A DNA stretch of 64,000 nucleotides from Nitrosovibrio sp. Nv4 (GTDB lineage Bacteria > Pseudomonadota > Gammaproteobacteria > Burkholderiales > Nitrosomonadaceae), in assembly GCF_900215485.1 (NCBI RefSeq), contig NZ_OCMZ01000002.1:930001-994000 (forward strand), given 5' to 3'. The notes under the pieces are model-generated. The model did no database searches. It had not been told where the DNA came from and was given only the letters and a program-made list of their open reading frames with translations. Both the position numbers and the translations under genes were made by a program. Of this stretch, positions 15,421 through 25,155 are shown piece after piece (position 1 is the first letter of the stretch; each line of letters begins with the position of its first letter).

Positions 15421-16296
15421 TCACGGATTAAGCCTGACAGCGAGTCCGAGGGCCTCGATTTTCGCTGAAAACGCCTCCATCCACTCCCCACTGATTTTTG
15501 TGAGCCTTGATGCTTCCGGCTGCATGGACGGACGCGCAAGGCCATATAGCAGCACACCTTGGAGTGGCGCTCCCTCCTGCAAAAACTCTTCTATAAATGT
15601 CAAATATGCGTCTGACTCCGTCCTGGTCGGCGGCGCATTATCTTTTTGAAACACACATGTTTGCAGCCAGGTAGGACATAGGGACGCAGCTAGTTGAAGA
15701 TTATTACGCATTTTCTTCAAGCTCATCCGGGTGTTGTTGATGTGCTGCCTGCCTTCGCGGGTGACGCTATCCAGCTTGAACCAGACCTCGCCGTTAAGCG
15801 CCGCCATGCGGCGCAATCCCTCCTGCACGCCGGGCCTGTCTATCAGGCTGCCATTCGTGATCAACACCAGTTTAAGTTCCTCAGGCAGCTCGTAATCGGC
15901 TTTGATGCGCGCGATCAACTCCACCACCTGTTCGAATTCGCGGGCGCTGGTAGGCTCGCCGTTACCCGAAAACGCAATGTCATTAATGCGCCGTACTTCC
16001 GGCGGCACGTGCGTCTGCATGAAGCTGCCGTACAGAATTTCATGCAGAAACGTACCTAATTCCGTTTCGAGCTTGGCAAGATCAATCGCCGGCGCCGTGC
16101 CGCGCTTGAGTTCCGGAACCTGGCAATAGATACAACGCCAATTGCAGGCATTGTTGGGATTAAGATTGATGCCTATCGAGACGCCGCCGGCGCGGCGCGA
16201 CACGACGGGATAGATATAGGTCATTCCCGCAATGTCACGGCTGTGGTCGGTGATATGCAATAGTTTAGAAGTTCGCTGCAATGTTACAATTCCCAT
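15421..16296 (-). CDS. Radical SAM protein
   Basis: 291 residues from the ATG at 16296. The iron-sulfur cluster motif is CNWRCIYCQ (C-x3-C-x2-C), preceded by GGVSIGINLNPNNA. The block FSGNGEPTSA is the GGE-like SAM-binding segment, and LVLITNGSL follows. The overall layout matches radical SAM proteins of unknown substrate that sit beside queD in related bacteria. It is not a typical QueE, which is shorter, so a role in 7-deazaguanine synthesis is only suggested by the neighbour. Its start codon and the queD start codon are one base apart on opposite strands, so each gene's leader would lie inside the other. A later start cannot be excluded. Confidence 0.8.
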   Translation of the reverse strand: MGIVTLQRTSKLLHITDHSRDIAGMTYIYPVVSRRAGGVSIGINLNPNNACNWRCIYCQVPELKRGTAPAIDLAKLETELGTFLHEILYGSFMQTHVPPEVRRINDIAFSGNGEPTSAREFEQVVELIARIKADYELPEELKLVLITNGSLIDRPGVQEGLRRMAALNGEVWFKLDSVTREGRQHINNTRMSLKKMRNNLQLAASLCPTWLQTCVFQKDNAPPTRTESDAYLTFIEEFLQEGAPLQGVLLYGLARPSMQPEASRLTKISGEWMEAFSAKIEALGLAVRLNP

Positions 16297-16297
16297 A

Positions 16298-16759
16298 ATG
16301 TTAATCACACGCAGGCTGGAATTCGATGCCGGCCATCGCATACCTTCCCATAATAGCAAATGCCGTCACTTGCACGGGCATCGCTACGCTATTGAAATTA
16401 CCCTGTCGGGGAATATTATCAATAAGGCCGGCGTCTCCGAGCAAGGAATGGTCATGGATTATTCGGAAGTCAAACGCATTGCCAACACTGCGCTGGTTGA
16501 TAAATGGGACCATGCATTTCTCGTGTATTCCGAAGACGTAAGGTTGCTGGAATTCCTTCAATCTCTGGAGAACCATAAAACAGTAGTGCTGGATACGCCG
16601 CCTACAGCCGAAAATCTCGCTCTCACCGCGTTTCGTATACTCGATGCAGCTTATGAGGATATCTATGGGAACCACCTCAGACTGGAGCAGGTACGATTGT
16701 TTGAAACACCTAATTGCTGGGCGGATGCAGTGCGAGGACAGATTATGTCATCAAGGTAA
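16298..16759 (+). CDS. queD: 6-carboxytetrahydropterin synthase QueD
   Basis: 153 residues from the ATG at 16298. It converts dihydroneopterin triphosphate to 6-carboxytetrahydropterin on the route to queuosine. Zinc ligands are in FDAGHRIPSH and HLHGHRY. The catalytic cysteine is in SKCRHLHGH, and the catalytic His/Asp are in KWDHAFL. MDYSEVK and PTAENLA are conserved pterin-site blocks. Longer in-frame starts exist but lie within the divergent radical SAM gene and are not supported by homology to the compact family. Confidence 0.94.
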   Translation: MLITRRLEFDAGHRIPSHNSKCRHLHGHRYAIEITLSGNIINKAGVSEQGMVMDYSEVKRIANTALVDKWDHAFLVYSEDVRLLEFLQSLENHKTVVLDTPPTAENLALTAFRILDAAYEDIYGNHLRLEQVRLFETPNCWADAVRGQIMSSR

Positions 16760-16906
16760 AAGACAATTGTTCGGCCAACGGGTTTTACGGTGCAGCTTTG
16801 CTAAGGGCTGACCTGATGCCTGACATTTGCTTTATGCCATCTTTTTGTTAACATGAAAAATGAAAAAAATCCCGCAAGCAAGTCTTTTTAAAAACGAGCC
16901 TTTTCC

Positions 16907-17383
16907 ATGCTAAATCAACCTGTCCCCGATTTTGAGCTTCCTTCCACCAATAATAAGACGTTCCGCTTATCCACAGTCTCCGGAAAAAATCTGGTAATTT
17001 ATTTTTATCCCAAGGACAACACGCCCGGTTGCACTACCGAGGGCCAGGAGTTCCGTGATGCTTACACGGAATTCACCAAACTCGACTGCGATATTGTGGG
17101 TATCTCGCGAGACAGCATCAAATCACATGAAAATTTCAAGATGAAGATGGGTTTCCCTTTCGAACTGTTGAGCGATGCTGACGAAACGGCTTGCAAGCTG
17201 TTCGACGTCATGAAGATGAAAAACATGTATGGCAAGCAGGTCCGTGGCATCGACCGCAGCACTTTCGTAGTTGATGGGAAAGGAATATTGCGGAGGGAAT
17301 GGCGAGGAGTCAAGGTCGCCGGCCATGTTCAGGAAGTGCTGGAGTACGTGAAAACCTTGCCCAGAGAAAGTCATGAGTCCTAG
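16907..17383 (+). CDS. bcp: Thioredoxin-dependent peroxiredoxin, Bcp/PrxQ family
   Basis: 158 residues. It reduces peroxides with electrons from thioredoxin. The peroxidatic cysteine is in YPKDNTPGCTTEGQEFRD. E. coli Bcp has a resolving cysteine five residues further on; here that position is Q, so the protein is a 1-Cys or atypical form (other cysteines are in LDCD and ETACKLF). The thioredoxin fold is otherwise complete (FELLSDAD, RSTFVVDGKG). Its last codons overlap the start of the PhoH-family gene by 11 nt. Confidence 0.93.
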   Translation: MLNQPVPDFELPSTNNKTFRLSTVSGKNLVIYFYPKDNTPGCTTEGQEFRDAYTEFTKLDCDIVGISRDSIKSHENFKMKMGFPFELLSDADETACKLFDVMKMKNMYGKQVRGIDRSTFVVDGKGILRREWRGVKVAGHVQEVLEYVKTLPRESHES

Positions 17384-18818
17384 AAAACCGACTTCTCCCC
17401 GAGCCTCTTCCGTTTCCACAATTACGCATTTAAGAACCAATCCCAAGCTATTCGTACTCGACAGCAATGTGCTGATGCATGACCCCACCAGCCTGTTCCG
17501 TTTTCAGGAACACGATGTTTATATTCCCATGGTTATCCTCGAAGAACTCGACAATAACAAGAAAGGAATGTCGGAGGTGGCTCGAAACGCCCGTCAAACC
17601 AGTCGTTTTCTGGACGAGATCGTCAGTAGTGCCATAACCGACATTGACGAGGGCATTCCGTTGCAATCGCATGGCACCAAGAGCGCAACCGGCAGATTGT
17701 TCCTTCAGACCCAGGCGATCAGCAGTGTTTTGCCCATGCGACTGGCTAGTGGCAGTGCCGATAATCAAATAATCGGCGTGGTGAAGTTCTTGCACGAAAC
17801 CTATCAGAACCGGACTGTTGCACTGGTTTCCAAAGACATCAACATGCGTATCAAGGCGCGTGCACTGGGACTGGCGGCAGAGGATTATTTCAATGATAAG
17901 GTCCTGGAGGACACTGATCTTCTCTTTTCAGGAATACAGGAATTACCGGCAGATTTCTGGGACAAGCACGGCAAGGAAATGGAGTCATGGCAGCAATCCG
18001 GTTCTACGTTCTATCGCGTGAACGGACCGCTATGCGCGAACTTCATGATCAACCAGTTTGTTTACCTGGAGCACGACAAGCCGTTCTATGCCCAGGTCAA
18101 AGAGCACAGCGGCAGAACCGCGGTTCTGCAAACTCTCAAGGAATATACACACCATAAGAACAACGTCTGGGGAATCACCGCGCGCAACCGTGAGCAGAAT
18201 TTTGCGCTGAATTTACTGATGAATCCGGACGTGGATTTTGTCACGCTGCTGGGACAGGCCGGTACAGGCAAAACGTTACTTACGCTTGCGGCCGGCCTGA
18301 TGCAAACGCTCGAGCACAAGGTTTACTCCGAGATCATCATGACGCGTGTTACGGTGCCGGTAGGTGAGGATATCGGATTCCTGCCAGGCACCGAAGAAGA
18401 AAAAATGACGCCGTGGATGGGTGCGCTGGAGGATAACCTGGATGTACTCAACAAGACGGACAACAGTGCGGGAGAATGGGGGCGCGCCGCCACGCTTGAT
18501 CTGATTCGCTCACGCATCAAAATCAAGTCGCTCAATTTTATGCGTGGCCGCACTTTCATCAATAAGTTTCTGATAATCGATGAGGCGCAAAACCTCACGC
18601 CCAAGCAGATGAAGACACTCATTACCCGCGCCGGTCCCGCGACCAAGGTAGTGTGTCTGGGCAATATTGCCCAGATAGACACGCCTTATCTGTCCGAGGG
18701 AAGCTCAGGATTGACTTATGTGGTGGATCGGTTCAAGGGATGGAACCACAGCGGGCACGTGACCCTTCAACGCGGCGAACGCTCCAGGCTGGCGGATTAT
18801 GCGGCGGAGGTACTGTAA
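17373..18818 (+). CDS. PhoH-family ATPase with N-terminal PIN domain
   Basis: 481 residues. The N-terminal PIN nuclease-like domain (about 25-160) has the acidic residues of LFVLDSNVLMHDP and LVSKDINMRIKA. The PhoH ATPase follows from about 250, with Walker A GQAGTGKTLL and Walker B FLIIDEAQNLTP. PIN-PhoH proteins of the YlaK/PhoH2 type are RNA helicase/ribonucleases. The physiological role here is unknown; the phosphate-starvation name comes from E. coli PhoH. The gene overlaps the bcp stop by 11 nt, so the two probably form an operon. Confidence 0.9.
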   Translation: MSPRKPTSPRASSVSTITHLRTNPKLFVLDSNVLMHDPTSLFRFQEHDVYIPMVILEELDNNKKGMSEVARNARQTSRFLDEIVSSAITDIDEGIPLQSHGTKSATGRLFLQTQAISSVLPMRLASGSADNQIIGVVKFLHETYQNRTVALVSKDINMRIKARALGLAAEDYFNDKVLEDTDLLFSGIQELPADFWDKHGKEMESWQQSGSTFYRVNGPLCANFMINQFVYLEHDKPFYAQVKEHSGRTAVLQTLKEYTHHKNNVWGITARNREQNFALNLLMNPDVDFVTLLGQAGTGKTLLTLAAGLMQTLEHKVYSEIIMTRVTVPVGEDIGFLPGTEEEKMTPWMGALEDNLDVLNKTDNSAGEWGRAATLDLIRSRIKIKSLNFMRGRTFINKFLIIDEAQNLTPKQMKTLITRAGPATKVVCLGNIAQIDTPYLSEGSSGLTYVVDRFKGWNHSGHVTLQRGERSRLADYAAEVL

Positions 18819-18885
18819 CGGTTTTCATTCCAAGTATTGATGACCCATCAAACGCCCATACACAAGGGACTGATTCAGGCGTTGC

Positions 18886-20274
18886 CTAATAATGCCCCGA
18901 TTTGGCGTAGCTCTCAAATCTGGTGTATTCGCCCAGGAAGGTAAGGTCGACTTTCCCAATCGGCCCGTTCCGCTGTTTGCCTATAATGATTTCGGCGATT
19001 CCCTTGTCCTGCGTATCGGGATTGTAGACTTCGTCCCGATAGATGAAAAGAATCAGATCGGCATCCTGTTCGATAGCGCCGGATTCGCGCAAATCCGACA
19101 TCACAGGGCGCTTGTTGGGGCGCTGCTCCAGGCTGCGATTCAATTGCGATAACGCGACGACGGGCACCTGGAGTTCCTTCGCCAGTGCTTTGAGCGAACG
19201 TGATATTTCTGAAATTTCGGTCGCCCGATTCTCGCCCTGGCCGGTGGCGGACATGAGTTGCAAATAATCCACTACGATCAATCCCAGTTCGCCGTGCTGA
19301 CGATGAAGCCGTCGGGCCCGCGCTCTCAATTCCAGCGCATTCAATGCCGCACTTTCGTCAATAAAAAGGGGTGCATCGCTCAGCTTGCCTAGTGCATGGG
19401 TCAGCTTGGACCAATCCTCGTCCTGCAAACGGCCGGTACGCACCTTGTGCTGATCCAGGCGTCCCACTGAGCCCAACATCCGCATTGCCAGCTGCGCCCC
19501 GCCCATTTCCATGCTGAACACCGCGACCGGCTTTTCCAGCATCAGTGCGACATGTTCCGAGATATTAAGCGCGAAGGCGGTCTTGCCCATGGACGGCCTG
19601 CCAGCGACAATGACCAGGTCGCCCGGCTGAAAGCCGGACGTTTTCTGGTCGAGATCGTGAAATCCGGTAGCGATTCCAGTGACATCGCTGGGATTATCCT
19701 GATTGTAGAGTGTCTCGATACGCTCCACGACCTGCTTGAGGAGTGGCTGAATATCGACAAAGCCCTGCTTTCCCCGTGCTCCCGCCTCGGCAATCTCAAA
19801 TACCCTGGCTTCGGCTTCATCCAGCAAATTCGCTGCGGATCGCCCGGCCGGATTATACGCAGAGTCGCAGATTTCCGAACCGATCTGAGCAAGCTTGCGC
19901 ATCACTGCCCGCTCGCGCACGATTTCTGCATAGCGCCGAATGTTGGCTGCGGACGGAGTGTTTTGAACGATCACCCCAACGTAAGCCAATCCACCTACGT
20001 TTTGCAGTTCGGCTGATATTTCGAGCGACTCAGCGACTGTCACCACGTCCGCGGGTTTACTGTGTTCAACCAGCTTGCAGATATGGCGATAAATGAGCCG
20101 ATGATCCTGCCGGTAGAAATCATCCTCGGTGATGACGTCAGCTATCTTGTCCCAGGCATAATTATCAAGCATCAGCCCGCCTAGTACAGATTGCTCCGCT
20201 TCAACCGAGTGCGGCGGCATTTTGTAGGATTCAAGCGCCTGGTCGTTGGTGGCCGCGGTGAGGAATTGAGCCAT
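18886..20274 (-). CDS. dnaB: Replicative DNA helicase DnaB
   Basis: 462 residues from the ATG at 20274. The hexameric helicase unwinds DNA at the replication fork. The N-terminal primase-interacting domain (PPHSVEAEQSVLGGLMLDN) is followed by the RecA-like core with Walker A AGRPSMGKTAFALN, Walker B LIVVDYLQLM and the arginine-rich motif LSQLNRSLEQR. No intein is present. A longer frame to 20334 adds 20 residues with no support. It lies downstream of rplI, separated by a terminator, as in many proteobacteria. Confidence 0.97.
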   Translation of the reverse strand: MAQFLTAATNDQALESYKMPPHSVEAEQSVLGGLMLDNYAWDKIADVITEDDFYRQDHRLIYRHICKLVEHSKPADVVTVAESLEISAELQNVGGLAYVGVIVQNTPSAANIRRYAEIVRERAVMRKLAQIGSEICDSAYNPAGRSAANLLDEAEARVFEIAEAGARGKQGFVDIQPLLKQVVERIETLYNQDNPSDVTGIATGFHDLDQKTSGFQPGDLVIVAGRPSMGKTAFALNISEHVALMLEKPVAVFSMEMGGAQLAMRMLGSVGRLDQHKVRTGRLQDEDWSKLTHALGKLSDAPLFIDESAALNALELRARARRLHRQHGELGLIVVDYLQLMSATGQGENRATEISEISRSLKALAKELQVPVVALSQLNRSLEQRPNKRPVMSDLRESGAIEQDADLILFIYRDEVYNPDTQDKGIAEIIIGKQRNGPIGKVDLTFLGEYTRFESYAKSGHY

Positions 20275-20339
20275 GGGGGATCCAGTTGATGTTACAAAGT
20301 CGATAAGGATTTTACCATCCGGGCGAGATGACAATATGG

Positions 20340-20372
20340 GAAAAACGAAAAAGGGCTGTCAACAGCCCTTTT
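20340..20372 (-). terminator. Rho-independent terminator of the rpsF-rplI operon
   Basis: On the minus strand AAAAGGGCTG, a TTGA loop and CAGCCCTTTT form a 10-bp stem that continues into a T-rich tail (TTTTTCGTTTTT). It starts 25 nt after the rplI stop codon. Confidence 0.88.
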
Positions 20373-20396
20373 ATCGTTTGCTGAATGGAACCGATT

Positions 20397-20852
20397 TCAG
20401 GAAGCGGCTTCGCCCAGAACGGAGACCACAATGTTTGCCAGCACCTCACTGTGCAATGCAATAGTCACCGGATGGTCGCCCACCTGCTTTAGCGACCCTT
20501 GCGGCATACGTATCATTGATCGCTCAATCTCGAAGCCCTGGGCTTTCAGCGCCTCCTCGATATCAGCGTTAGTGACCGAACCAAACAGTTTGCCGTCTAC
20601 CCCGGCTTTCTGGGTAATCTGCACCATCAAGCCGTCCAGTTTAGCTGCACGAGCCTGAGCAGCAGCCAATACTTCCGACTGGGTTTTTTCCAATTCTGCT
20701 CGCTTTGCCTCGAACTCGGCAATAGCTGCCTGCGTTGCCCGCTTTGCCTTGCCTTTCGGAATAAGGAAATTTCGCGCGTATCCGTTTTTTACTTTGACAA
20801 CATCACCCAACTGGCCGAGGTTGACAACTTTTTCCATTAGTATGATCTGCAT
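20397..20852 (-). CDS. rplI: 50S ribosomal protein L9
   Basis: 151 residues, standard length. The N-terminal rRNA-binding domain has [19 protein letters not shown] and [17 protein letters not shown] long connecting helix (about 41-75, rich in A, E and K) leads to the C-terminal domain ([20 protein letters not shown]). L9 binds 23S rRNA near the L1 stalk. It is the last gene of rpsF-priB-rpsR-rplI. Confidence 0.98.
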   Translation of the reverse strand: MQIILMEKVVNLGQLGDVVKVKNGYARNFLIPKGKAKRATQAAIAEFEAKRAELEKTQSEVLAAAQARAAKLDGLMVQITQKAGVDGKLFGSVTNADIEEALKAQGFEIERSMIRMPQGSLKQVGDHPVTIALHSEVLANIVVSVLGEAAS

Positions 20853-20863
20853 ATTATCGCTCC

Positions 20864-21148
20864 TCAGTGCAAATCGGTGTAAGGAAGCAATGCGAGAAAG
20901 CGCGCACGCTCTACAGCCGTACTCAGCTGGCGCTGATAACGCGATTTGGTGCCGGTAATGCGAGCAGGAATGATTTTGCCATTTTCGTTGATGAAGTCTT
21001 TCAACAACTCGATATCCTTGTAATCCACCGTCTTTATGCCTTCTGCAGTGAAACGGCAGAATTTCCTGCGCTTGAATAACGGGCGGCTGGCCTTTTTGTC
21101 CTTGTCTTTGTCCTTGCCATCCTTACGTCTTGATATAAAACGAGCCAT
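20864..21148 (-). CDS. rpsR: 30S ribosomal protein S18
   Basis: 94 residues. The core [20 protein letters not shown] and [20 protein letters not shown] is typical. The N-terminus has a lysine/aspartate run ([11 protein letters not shown]) that lengthens it compared with the usual 75-80 residues. S18 binds S6 and the central domain of 16S rRNA. It lies 11 nt before rplI. Confidence 0.98.
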   Translation of the reverse strand: MARFISRRKDGKDKDKDKKASRPLFKRRKFCRFTAEGIKTVDYKDIELLKDFINENGKIIPARITGTKSRYQRQLSTAVERARFLALLPYTDLH

Positions 21149-21181
21149 AATTTTTCCTGTTCCTTTAAATGATATCTACAT

Positions 21182-21478
21182 TTAAATAAAATCGATCTTG
21201 TTCACATGCAACACCAGTTGCAAACTCATGCGGCTCTTTTTTGCCAGAAAACCGGCCAGCTTCACCATGGTACCCGGCGTTATGCGGGCGATGGTTTCAG
21301 CCATCTGCGCGAGCGCCACTGCGGGGATCTCGCACTCTACCTGACGCGGTTTACCTGCTTCGATTTGACGCGAGACGTGACTGATCCTGAGTTCGGCTAC
21401 GGCCACGCCTGCTGGTGTGTACCGCAGACCACTGATATCGATAAGCTTGCCGCAAATTACAGTCTGGTTACAGTTCAA
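21182..21478 (-). CDS. priB: Primosomal replication protein N (PriB)
   Basis: 98 residues with an OB fold like single-stranded DNA-binding proteins (LIDISGLRYTPAGVAVAELR, later ECEIPAVALAQMAETIAR, LAGFLAKKSR). PriB bridges PriA and DnaT in replication restart. Its place between rpsF and rpsR is the standard proteobacterial arrangement. The rpsF stop is 13 nt upstream. Confidence 0.94.
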   Translation of the reverse strand: MNCNQTVICGKLIDISGLRYTPAGVAVAELRISHVSRQIEAGKPRQVECEIPAVALAQMAETIARITPGTMVKLAGFLAKKSRMSLQLVLHVNKIDFI

Positions 21479-21491
21479 TTAACCTGCCAGC

Positions 21492-21869
21492 TCAGGTTGC
21501 AAGCGTGGTTTCTCTAAGCTCCTCGGTTGCCGGCGAAGCTGGCCTGGCCTTTTCCTCGCGCATCATCGGTGATGGAGCAGTGACCGGTCCATCCATCTTA
21601 ATGGTGAGATGACGCAATATCGCGTCGTTGAACTTGAATGCATGATCCAGTTCGTCCAGTGTTTCCTGATCACATTCGATATTCATCAAAACGTAATGTG
21701 CCTTGTGAACCTTCTGGATCAGGTAGGTGAGCTGGCGGCGCCCCCAGTCCTCCAGGCGATGAACCTGGCCATTCCTGGCCGTGACTATGCCGCGGTATCG
21801 CTCGATCATCGCGGGAACCTGCTCGCTCTGATCGGGATGGACAATAAAAACGATTTCGTAATGTCGCAT
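21492..21869 (-). CDS. rpsF: 30S ribosomal protein S6
   Basis: 125 residues. The N-terminal ferredoxin-like fold [20 protein letters not shown] and the strand [19 protein letters not shown] are characteristic. The C-terminal tail (after about 100) is acidic/alanine-rich and somewhat longer than in many bacteria. It is the first gene of the operon, preceded by AAGGAG. Confidence 0.98.
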   Translation of the reverse strand: MRHYEIVFIVHPDQSEQVPAMIERYRGIVTARNGQVHRLEDWGRRQLTYLIQKVHKAHYVLMNIECDQETLDELDHAFKFNDAILRHLTIKMDGPVTAPSPMMREEKARPASPATEELRETTLAT

Positions 21870-21936
21870 GCAGTCTCCTTATGGGTAAAGCCTCCCGTGA
21901 TGCGAACACGGTGAGACAAGGGGTTGAAGAGCCAGT

Positions 21937-21965
21937 ACTATACTCAACCGGGAAAAGAATATCAA
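21937..21965 (-). promoter_or_regulatory. Predicted sigma-70 promoter of rpsF operon
   Basis: On the minus strand TTGATA (-35) and TATAGT (-10) are separated by 17 nt. The predicted transcript would have a leader of about 60 nt, long enough for autoregulation by an S6:S18-type mechanism, though no such structure was identified. Confidence 0.6.
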
Positions 21966-22062
21966 TTGCAAATATTTCAAAGCGGCATCAAGAAACTGCG
22001 AATAAGTCCTGCAGGAAGCGGGACGGGAGCTTTGCGAAGGTACTTTCAGGGGCCCGGGCGCT

Positions 22063-22806
22063 TCATGTACGCGCACCGCGTTGCCGGCGTGTCTCAAAAA
22101 GGCATATGCCGGCACTGACAGAGACATTAAGGCTCTCCACGCTGCCCAGCATGGGAATGGAAACAAGCTGGTCGCAAGTTTCACGTGTCAGTCGGCGTAT
22201 CCCTTTCCCTTCCCCGCCAAGCACCCAGGCGATAGGTCCGCCAAGCCTGACCGAGTCGAGGCTACTGTCCGCATCGGCAGTAGCGCCAATTATCGAGACG
22301 CCATACTGCTTCAGTTCCCGCAAGGTACGGGCAAGATTGGTCACGGAAATATAGGGCACGGCATCGGCCGCACCACTTGCCACTTTGTGTACTGTCGCTG
22401 TGAGTCCGACAGCGCGGTCTTTCGGCGCGACTACAGCATGAGCGCCGAAGGCATCAGCCACGCGCAAGCAGGCACCCAGATTATGCGGGTCCTGTATACC
22501 GTCCAGTACCAGCAGCAATGCCGGTTCGGTGAGCGTGTCGAGTACGTCTTCGATATCCACATGACTGCGGGAAGCGTCTACACATGCTGCAACCCCCTGA
22601 TGGCGCGCGTCGCCCGCCATTGCAGCAAGCCTTGCGTTATCGCATGGGATCAACCGCACATCCTGGGTTTCAGCAAGCTTCGCCAGATCACGCGCACGCT
22701 GGTCATACCGGCCAGCATCAAGAAAAATTTCCTTGATGCTGGCTGGATTCTGCCGCAAGCGGCTTGTAATGGCGTGGAAGCCGAATATAAAACGAGTGTT
22801 GGACAT
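22063..22806 (-). CDS. rlmB: 23S rRNA (guanosine-2'-O-)-methyltransferase RlmB
   Basis: 247 residues, SpoU/TrmH class. It methylates the 2'-OH of a 23S rRNA guanosine (G2251 in E. coli). The three SPOUT motifs are present: [34 protein letters not shown] and [20 protein letters not shown]. The N-terminal L30e-like RNA-binding domain is [20 protein letters not shown]. It follows rnr on the same strand with 86 nt between. Confidence 0.96.
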   Translation of the reverse strand: MSNTRFIFGFHAITSRLRQNPASIKEIFLDAGRYDQRARDLAKLAETQDVRLIPCDNARLAAMAGDARHQGVAACVDASRSHVDIEDVLDTLTEPALLLVLDGIQDPHNLGACLRVADAFGAHAVVAPKDRAVGLTATVHKVASGAADAVPYISVTNLARTLRELKQYGVSIIGATADADSSLDSVRLGGPIAWVLGGEGKGIRRLTRETCDQLVSIPMLGSVESLNVSVSAGICLFETRRQRGART

Positions 22807-22892
22807 ACAAAAGAGAACAATTGAACAACTGAATGGGCCAGAATGCCGTACTCTGACCGATCAAGAACACGAGGCGATATGACGCCTCATCG

Positions 22893-25097
22893 TTAGCTCC
22901 TGGCTTCTGAATCCGCTGAATCCGGTCCGCGATTTTCGGCCAGGACAAAATCGATCTTGCTGGATTCAAGGTCGACTCGCACCAGTGTGACCCTGAGCCG
23001 GTCGCCCAGGCGATAGCGCTTACCGCTGCGCTCGCCCAACAATCTATGCTTGGCGGCATCGAAATGGAAATAGTCGCTGGGCAGCTCTGAAATATGCACC
23101 AGCCCTTCCACATAAATGCCATCCAACGCCACGAAAAGGCCAAAACCGGTTACGGCGCTGATGACGCCGTCAAAGGATTCACCGATTCTATCCTGCATGT
23201 AATAGCATTTAAGCCATATCTCTACATCGCGGCTGGCATCATCCGCACGGCGCTCCGTCTGGGAGCAATGCGCGCCCAGTTCATGCCAGTTTCCGGGGGA
23301 ATATACTGTCTCCTTCAGCACGGCCTTGATCGCGCGGTGCACCAGCAGGTCGGGGTAACGCCTGATTGGCGAAGTGAAATGGGTATAAGATTCGTATGCA
23401 AGACCAAAATGGCCAACGTTGTCCGGACTGTAAACCGCCTGACGCAAGGACCGCAGCATTACGGTCTGCAACAGTTGCGCATCCGGCCTATCCTTGATTT
23501 TGGTCAACGTCTTGGCATAGTCCTTGGCGTGGGGCTCATCGCCACCGCTTAGCTGCACGCCGAATTCCTTGAGGAAATCACGCAAGGCAACCAGCTTTTC
23601 GGGCGTGGGGCCTTCGTGAATGCGATAAAGCGTAGGCTGTTTGTGCTTCTGCAAGAAATCCGACGCACATACATTGGCGGCCAGCATACATTCCTCGATC
23701 AGACGATGGGCATCGTTGCGCTTCACGGGGAGAATACGCTCGATTTTACCCTGATCGTTGAAAATCATCTGGGTTTCAATAGTTTCAAAATCGATTGCGC
23801 CACGCTTACCTCGCGCTTTCAACAACACTTTAAATAACTTGTAGAGCAATTGGATATGCGGCAGGAGGCTTTTATATTGCTTCGCGTCCTCACCCTTGGG
23901 ATTGTCCAGCATGGCCGCGACTTTGGTATACGTGAGCCGGGCATGGGAAAACATCACCGCTGGATAGAAACGGTACTCGCGAAAATTGCCGGTTGCATCG
24001 AGATTGATTTCGCATACCATGCACAAACGCTCCACTTGCGGATTAAGCGAACACAAACCATTGGAAAGCGCTTCCGGCAACATCGGGATTACTCGGCGAG
24101 GGAAATAGACTGAGTTACCGCGATTGAATGCCTCCAGATCGAGCGCATCACGAGAGTTCACATAGTGACTGACATCAGCGATGGCGACATATAGTTTGTA
24201 ATTCTTTCCGTCACGCTCGCAATACACCGCGTCGTCAAAATCTCGCGCGGTTTCCCCATCTATTGTCACCAGCGGCAAATGCCGGATATCCTCCCTCTCC
24301 ATCAGATCTTTTTTCAGCACTTTGTCGGGGAATTTGGCGGAACGTTTTTCCACTTCCGGCGGAAACTGATGAGGCAGGTCATGTTTGCGCAGGGCAATTT
24401 CGATCTCCATTCCAGGCGCTGTATATTCACCCAGAATTTCGACGATACGGCCAATGGGCTGAGCGTGTTTACTTGGCTGCTGGATGATTTCGACCATCAC
24501 CACCTTGCCCGCCTTCGCGTTCATGGATTCTTCCCTGGGTATCAGGATATCCTGACTGATACGTCTGTTCTCGGCCTCCACAAACAGAATTCCGTGATCG
24601 TCGTGCAATCGCCCGACCAGCTGCGTGACAGCACGCTCCAACACCTCAACAATAGTTCCTTCCCTGCGTCCACGCCTGTCCACACCGATTTCTCGCACCA
24701 TTACGCGGTCGCCATGCAGCGCCTTGTGCATTTCCTTGGCGCTCAGGAATAAATCCGGACTGCCATCGTCGGACATCAGGAAGCCGAAACCATCCGGATG
24801 CCCCTGAACCTTCCCCTTGATAAGATCGAGCTTCTCGACCACACAGATATCGCCCTTGCGGTTACGCATGATCTGACCCTCGCGTAACATCGCGGAAATA
24901 CGGCGACCGAAAATTTCGTGTTCTTCCTCGGCGATTTCGAGCAGGCTCTGCAGCGCTTTCTCGTTTACCGGAACGCCCTGCTCTTCCAGGATTTGGAGTA
25001 TAAATTCTCTGCTCGGCAGCGCATGGCCGTAGCGGGCCTTTTCGCGCTCAAGCTCAGGATCCAGATCGCGGAGTTTACGTTTCTTCTTAATTGACAA
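22893..25097 (-). CDS. rnr: Ribonuclease R
   Basis: 734 residues from a TTG with AGGAA upstream. It is a processive 3'-5' exoribonuclease that degrades structured RNA. Order: N-terminal winged helix (SREFILQILEEQGVPVNEKA), two cold-shock domains, the RNB catalytic domain with the metal-binding LVTIDGETARDFDDAVYCE, and a C-terminal S1 domain (GVISAVTGFGLFVALDGIYV). The basic tail seen in E. coli RNase R is short here. Its start codon overlaps the -35 box of the divergent tRNA-Leu promoter. Confidence 0.96.
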   Translation of the reverse strand: MSIKKKRKLRDLDPELEREKARYGHALPSREFILQILEEQGVPVNEKALQSLLEIAEEEHEIFGRRISAMLREGQIMRNRKGDICVVEKLDLIKGKVQGHPDGFGFLMSDDGSPDLFLSAKEMHKALHGDRVMVREIGVDRRGRREGTIVEVLERAVTQLVGRLHDDHGILFVEAENRRISQDILIPREESMNAKAGKVVMVEIIQQPSKHAQPIGRIVEILGEYTAPGMEIEIALRKHDLPHQFPPEVEKRSAKFPDKVLKKDLMEREDIRHLPLVTIDGETARDFDDAVYCERDGKNYKLYVAIADVSHYVNSRDALDLEAFNRGNSVYFPRRVIPMLPEALSNGLCSLNPQVERLCMVCEINLDATGNFREYRFYPAVMFSHARLTYTKVAAMLDNPKGEDAKQYKSLLPHIQLLYKLFKVLLKARGKRGAIDFETIETQMIFNDQGKIERILPVKRNDAHRLIEECMLAANVCASDFLQKHKQPTLYRIHEGPTPEKLVALRDFLKEFGVQLSGGDEPHAKDYAKTLTKIKDRPDAQLLQTVMLRSLRQAVYSPDNVGHFGLAYESYTHFTSPIRRYPDLLVHRAIKAVLKETVYSPGNWHELGAHCSQTERRADDASRDVEIWLKCYYMQDRIGESFDGVISAVTGFGLFVALDGIYVEGLVHISELPSDYFHFDAAKHRLLGERSGKRYRLGDRLRVTLVRVDLESSKIDFVLAENRGPDSADSEARS

Positions 25098-25118
25098 AGC
25101 GATGATTTCCTATAAAAT
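25091..25118 (+). promoter_or_regulatory. Predicted sigma-70 promoter of tRNA-Leu
   Basis: TTGACA (25091-25096), 16 nt, TAAAAT (25113-25118). The -35 box overlaps the first codon of the divergent rnr gene. The transcript would start about 30 nt before the tRNA. Confidence 0.6.
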
Positions 25119-25155
25119 TGCGCCTCTGTCCCATATCCGGACAAGACGCACCATT

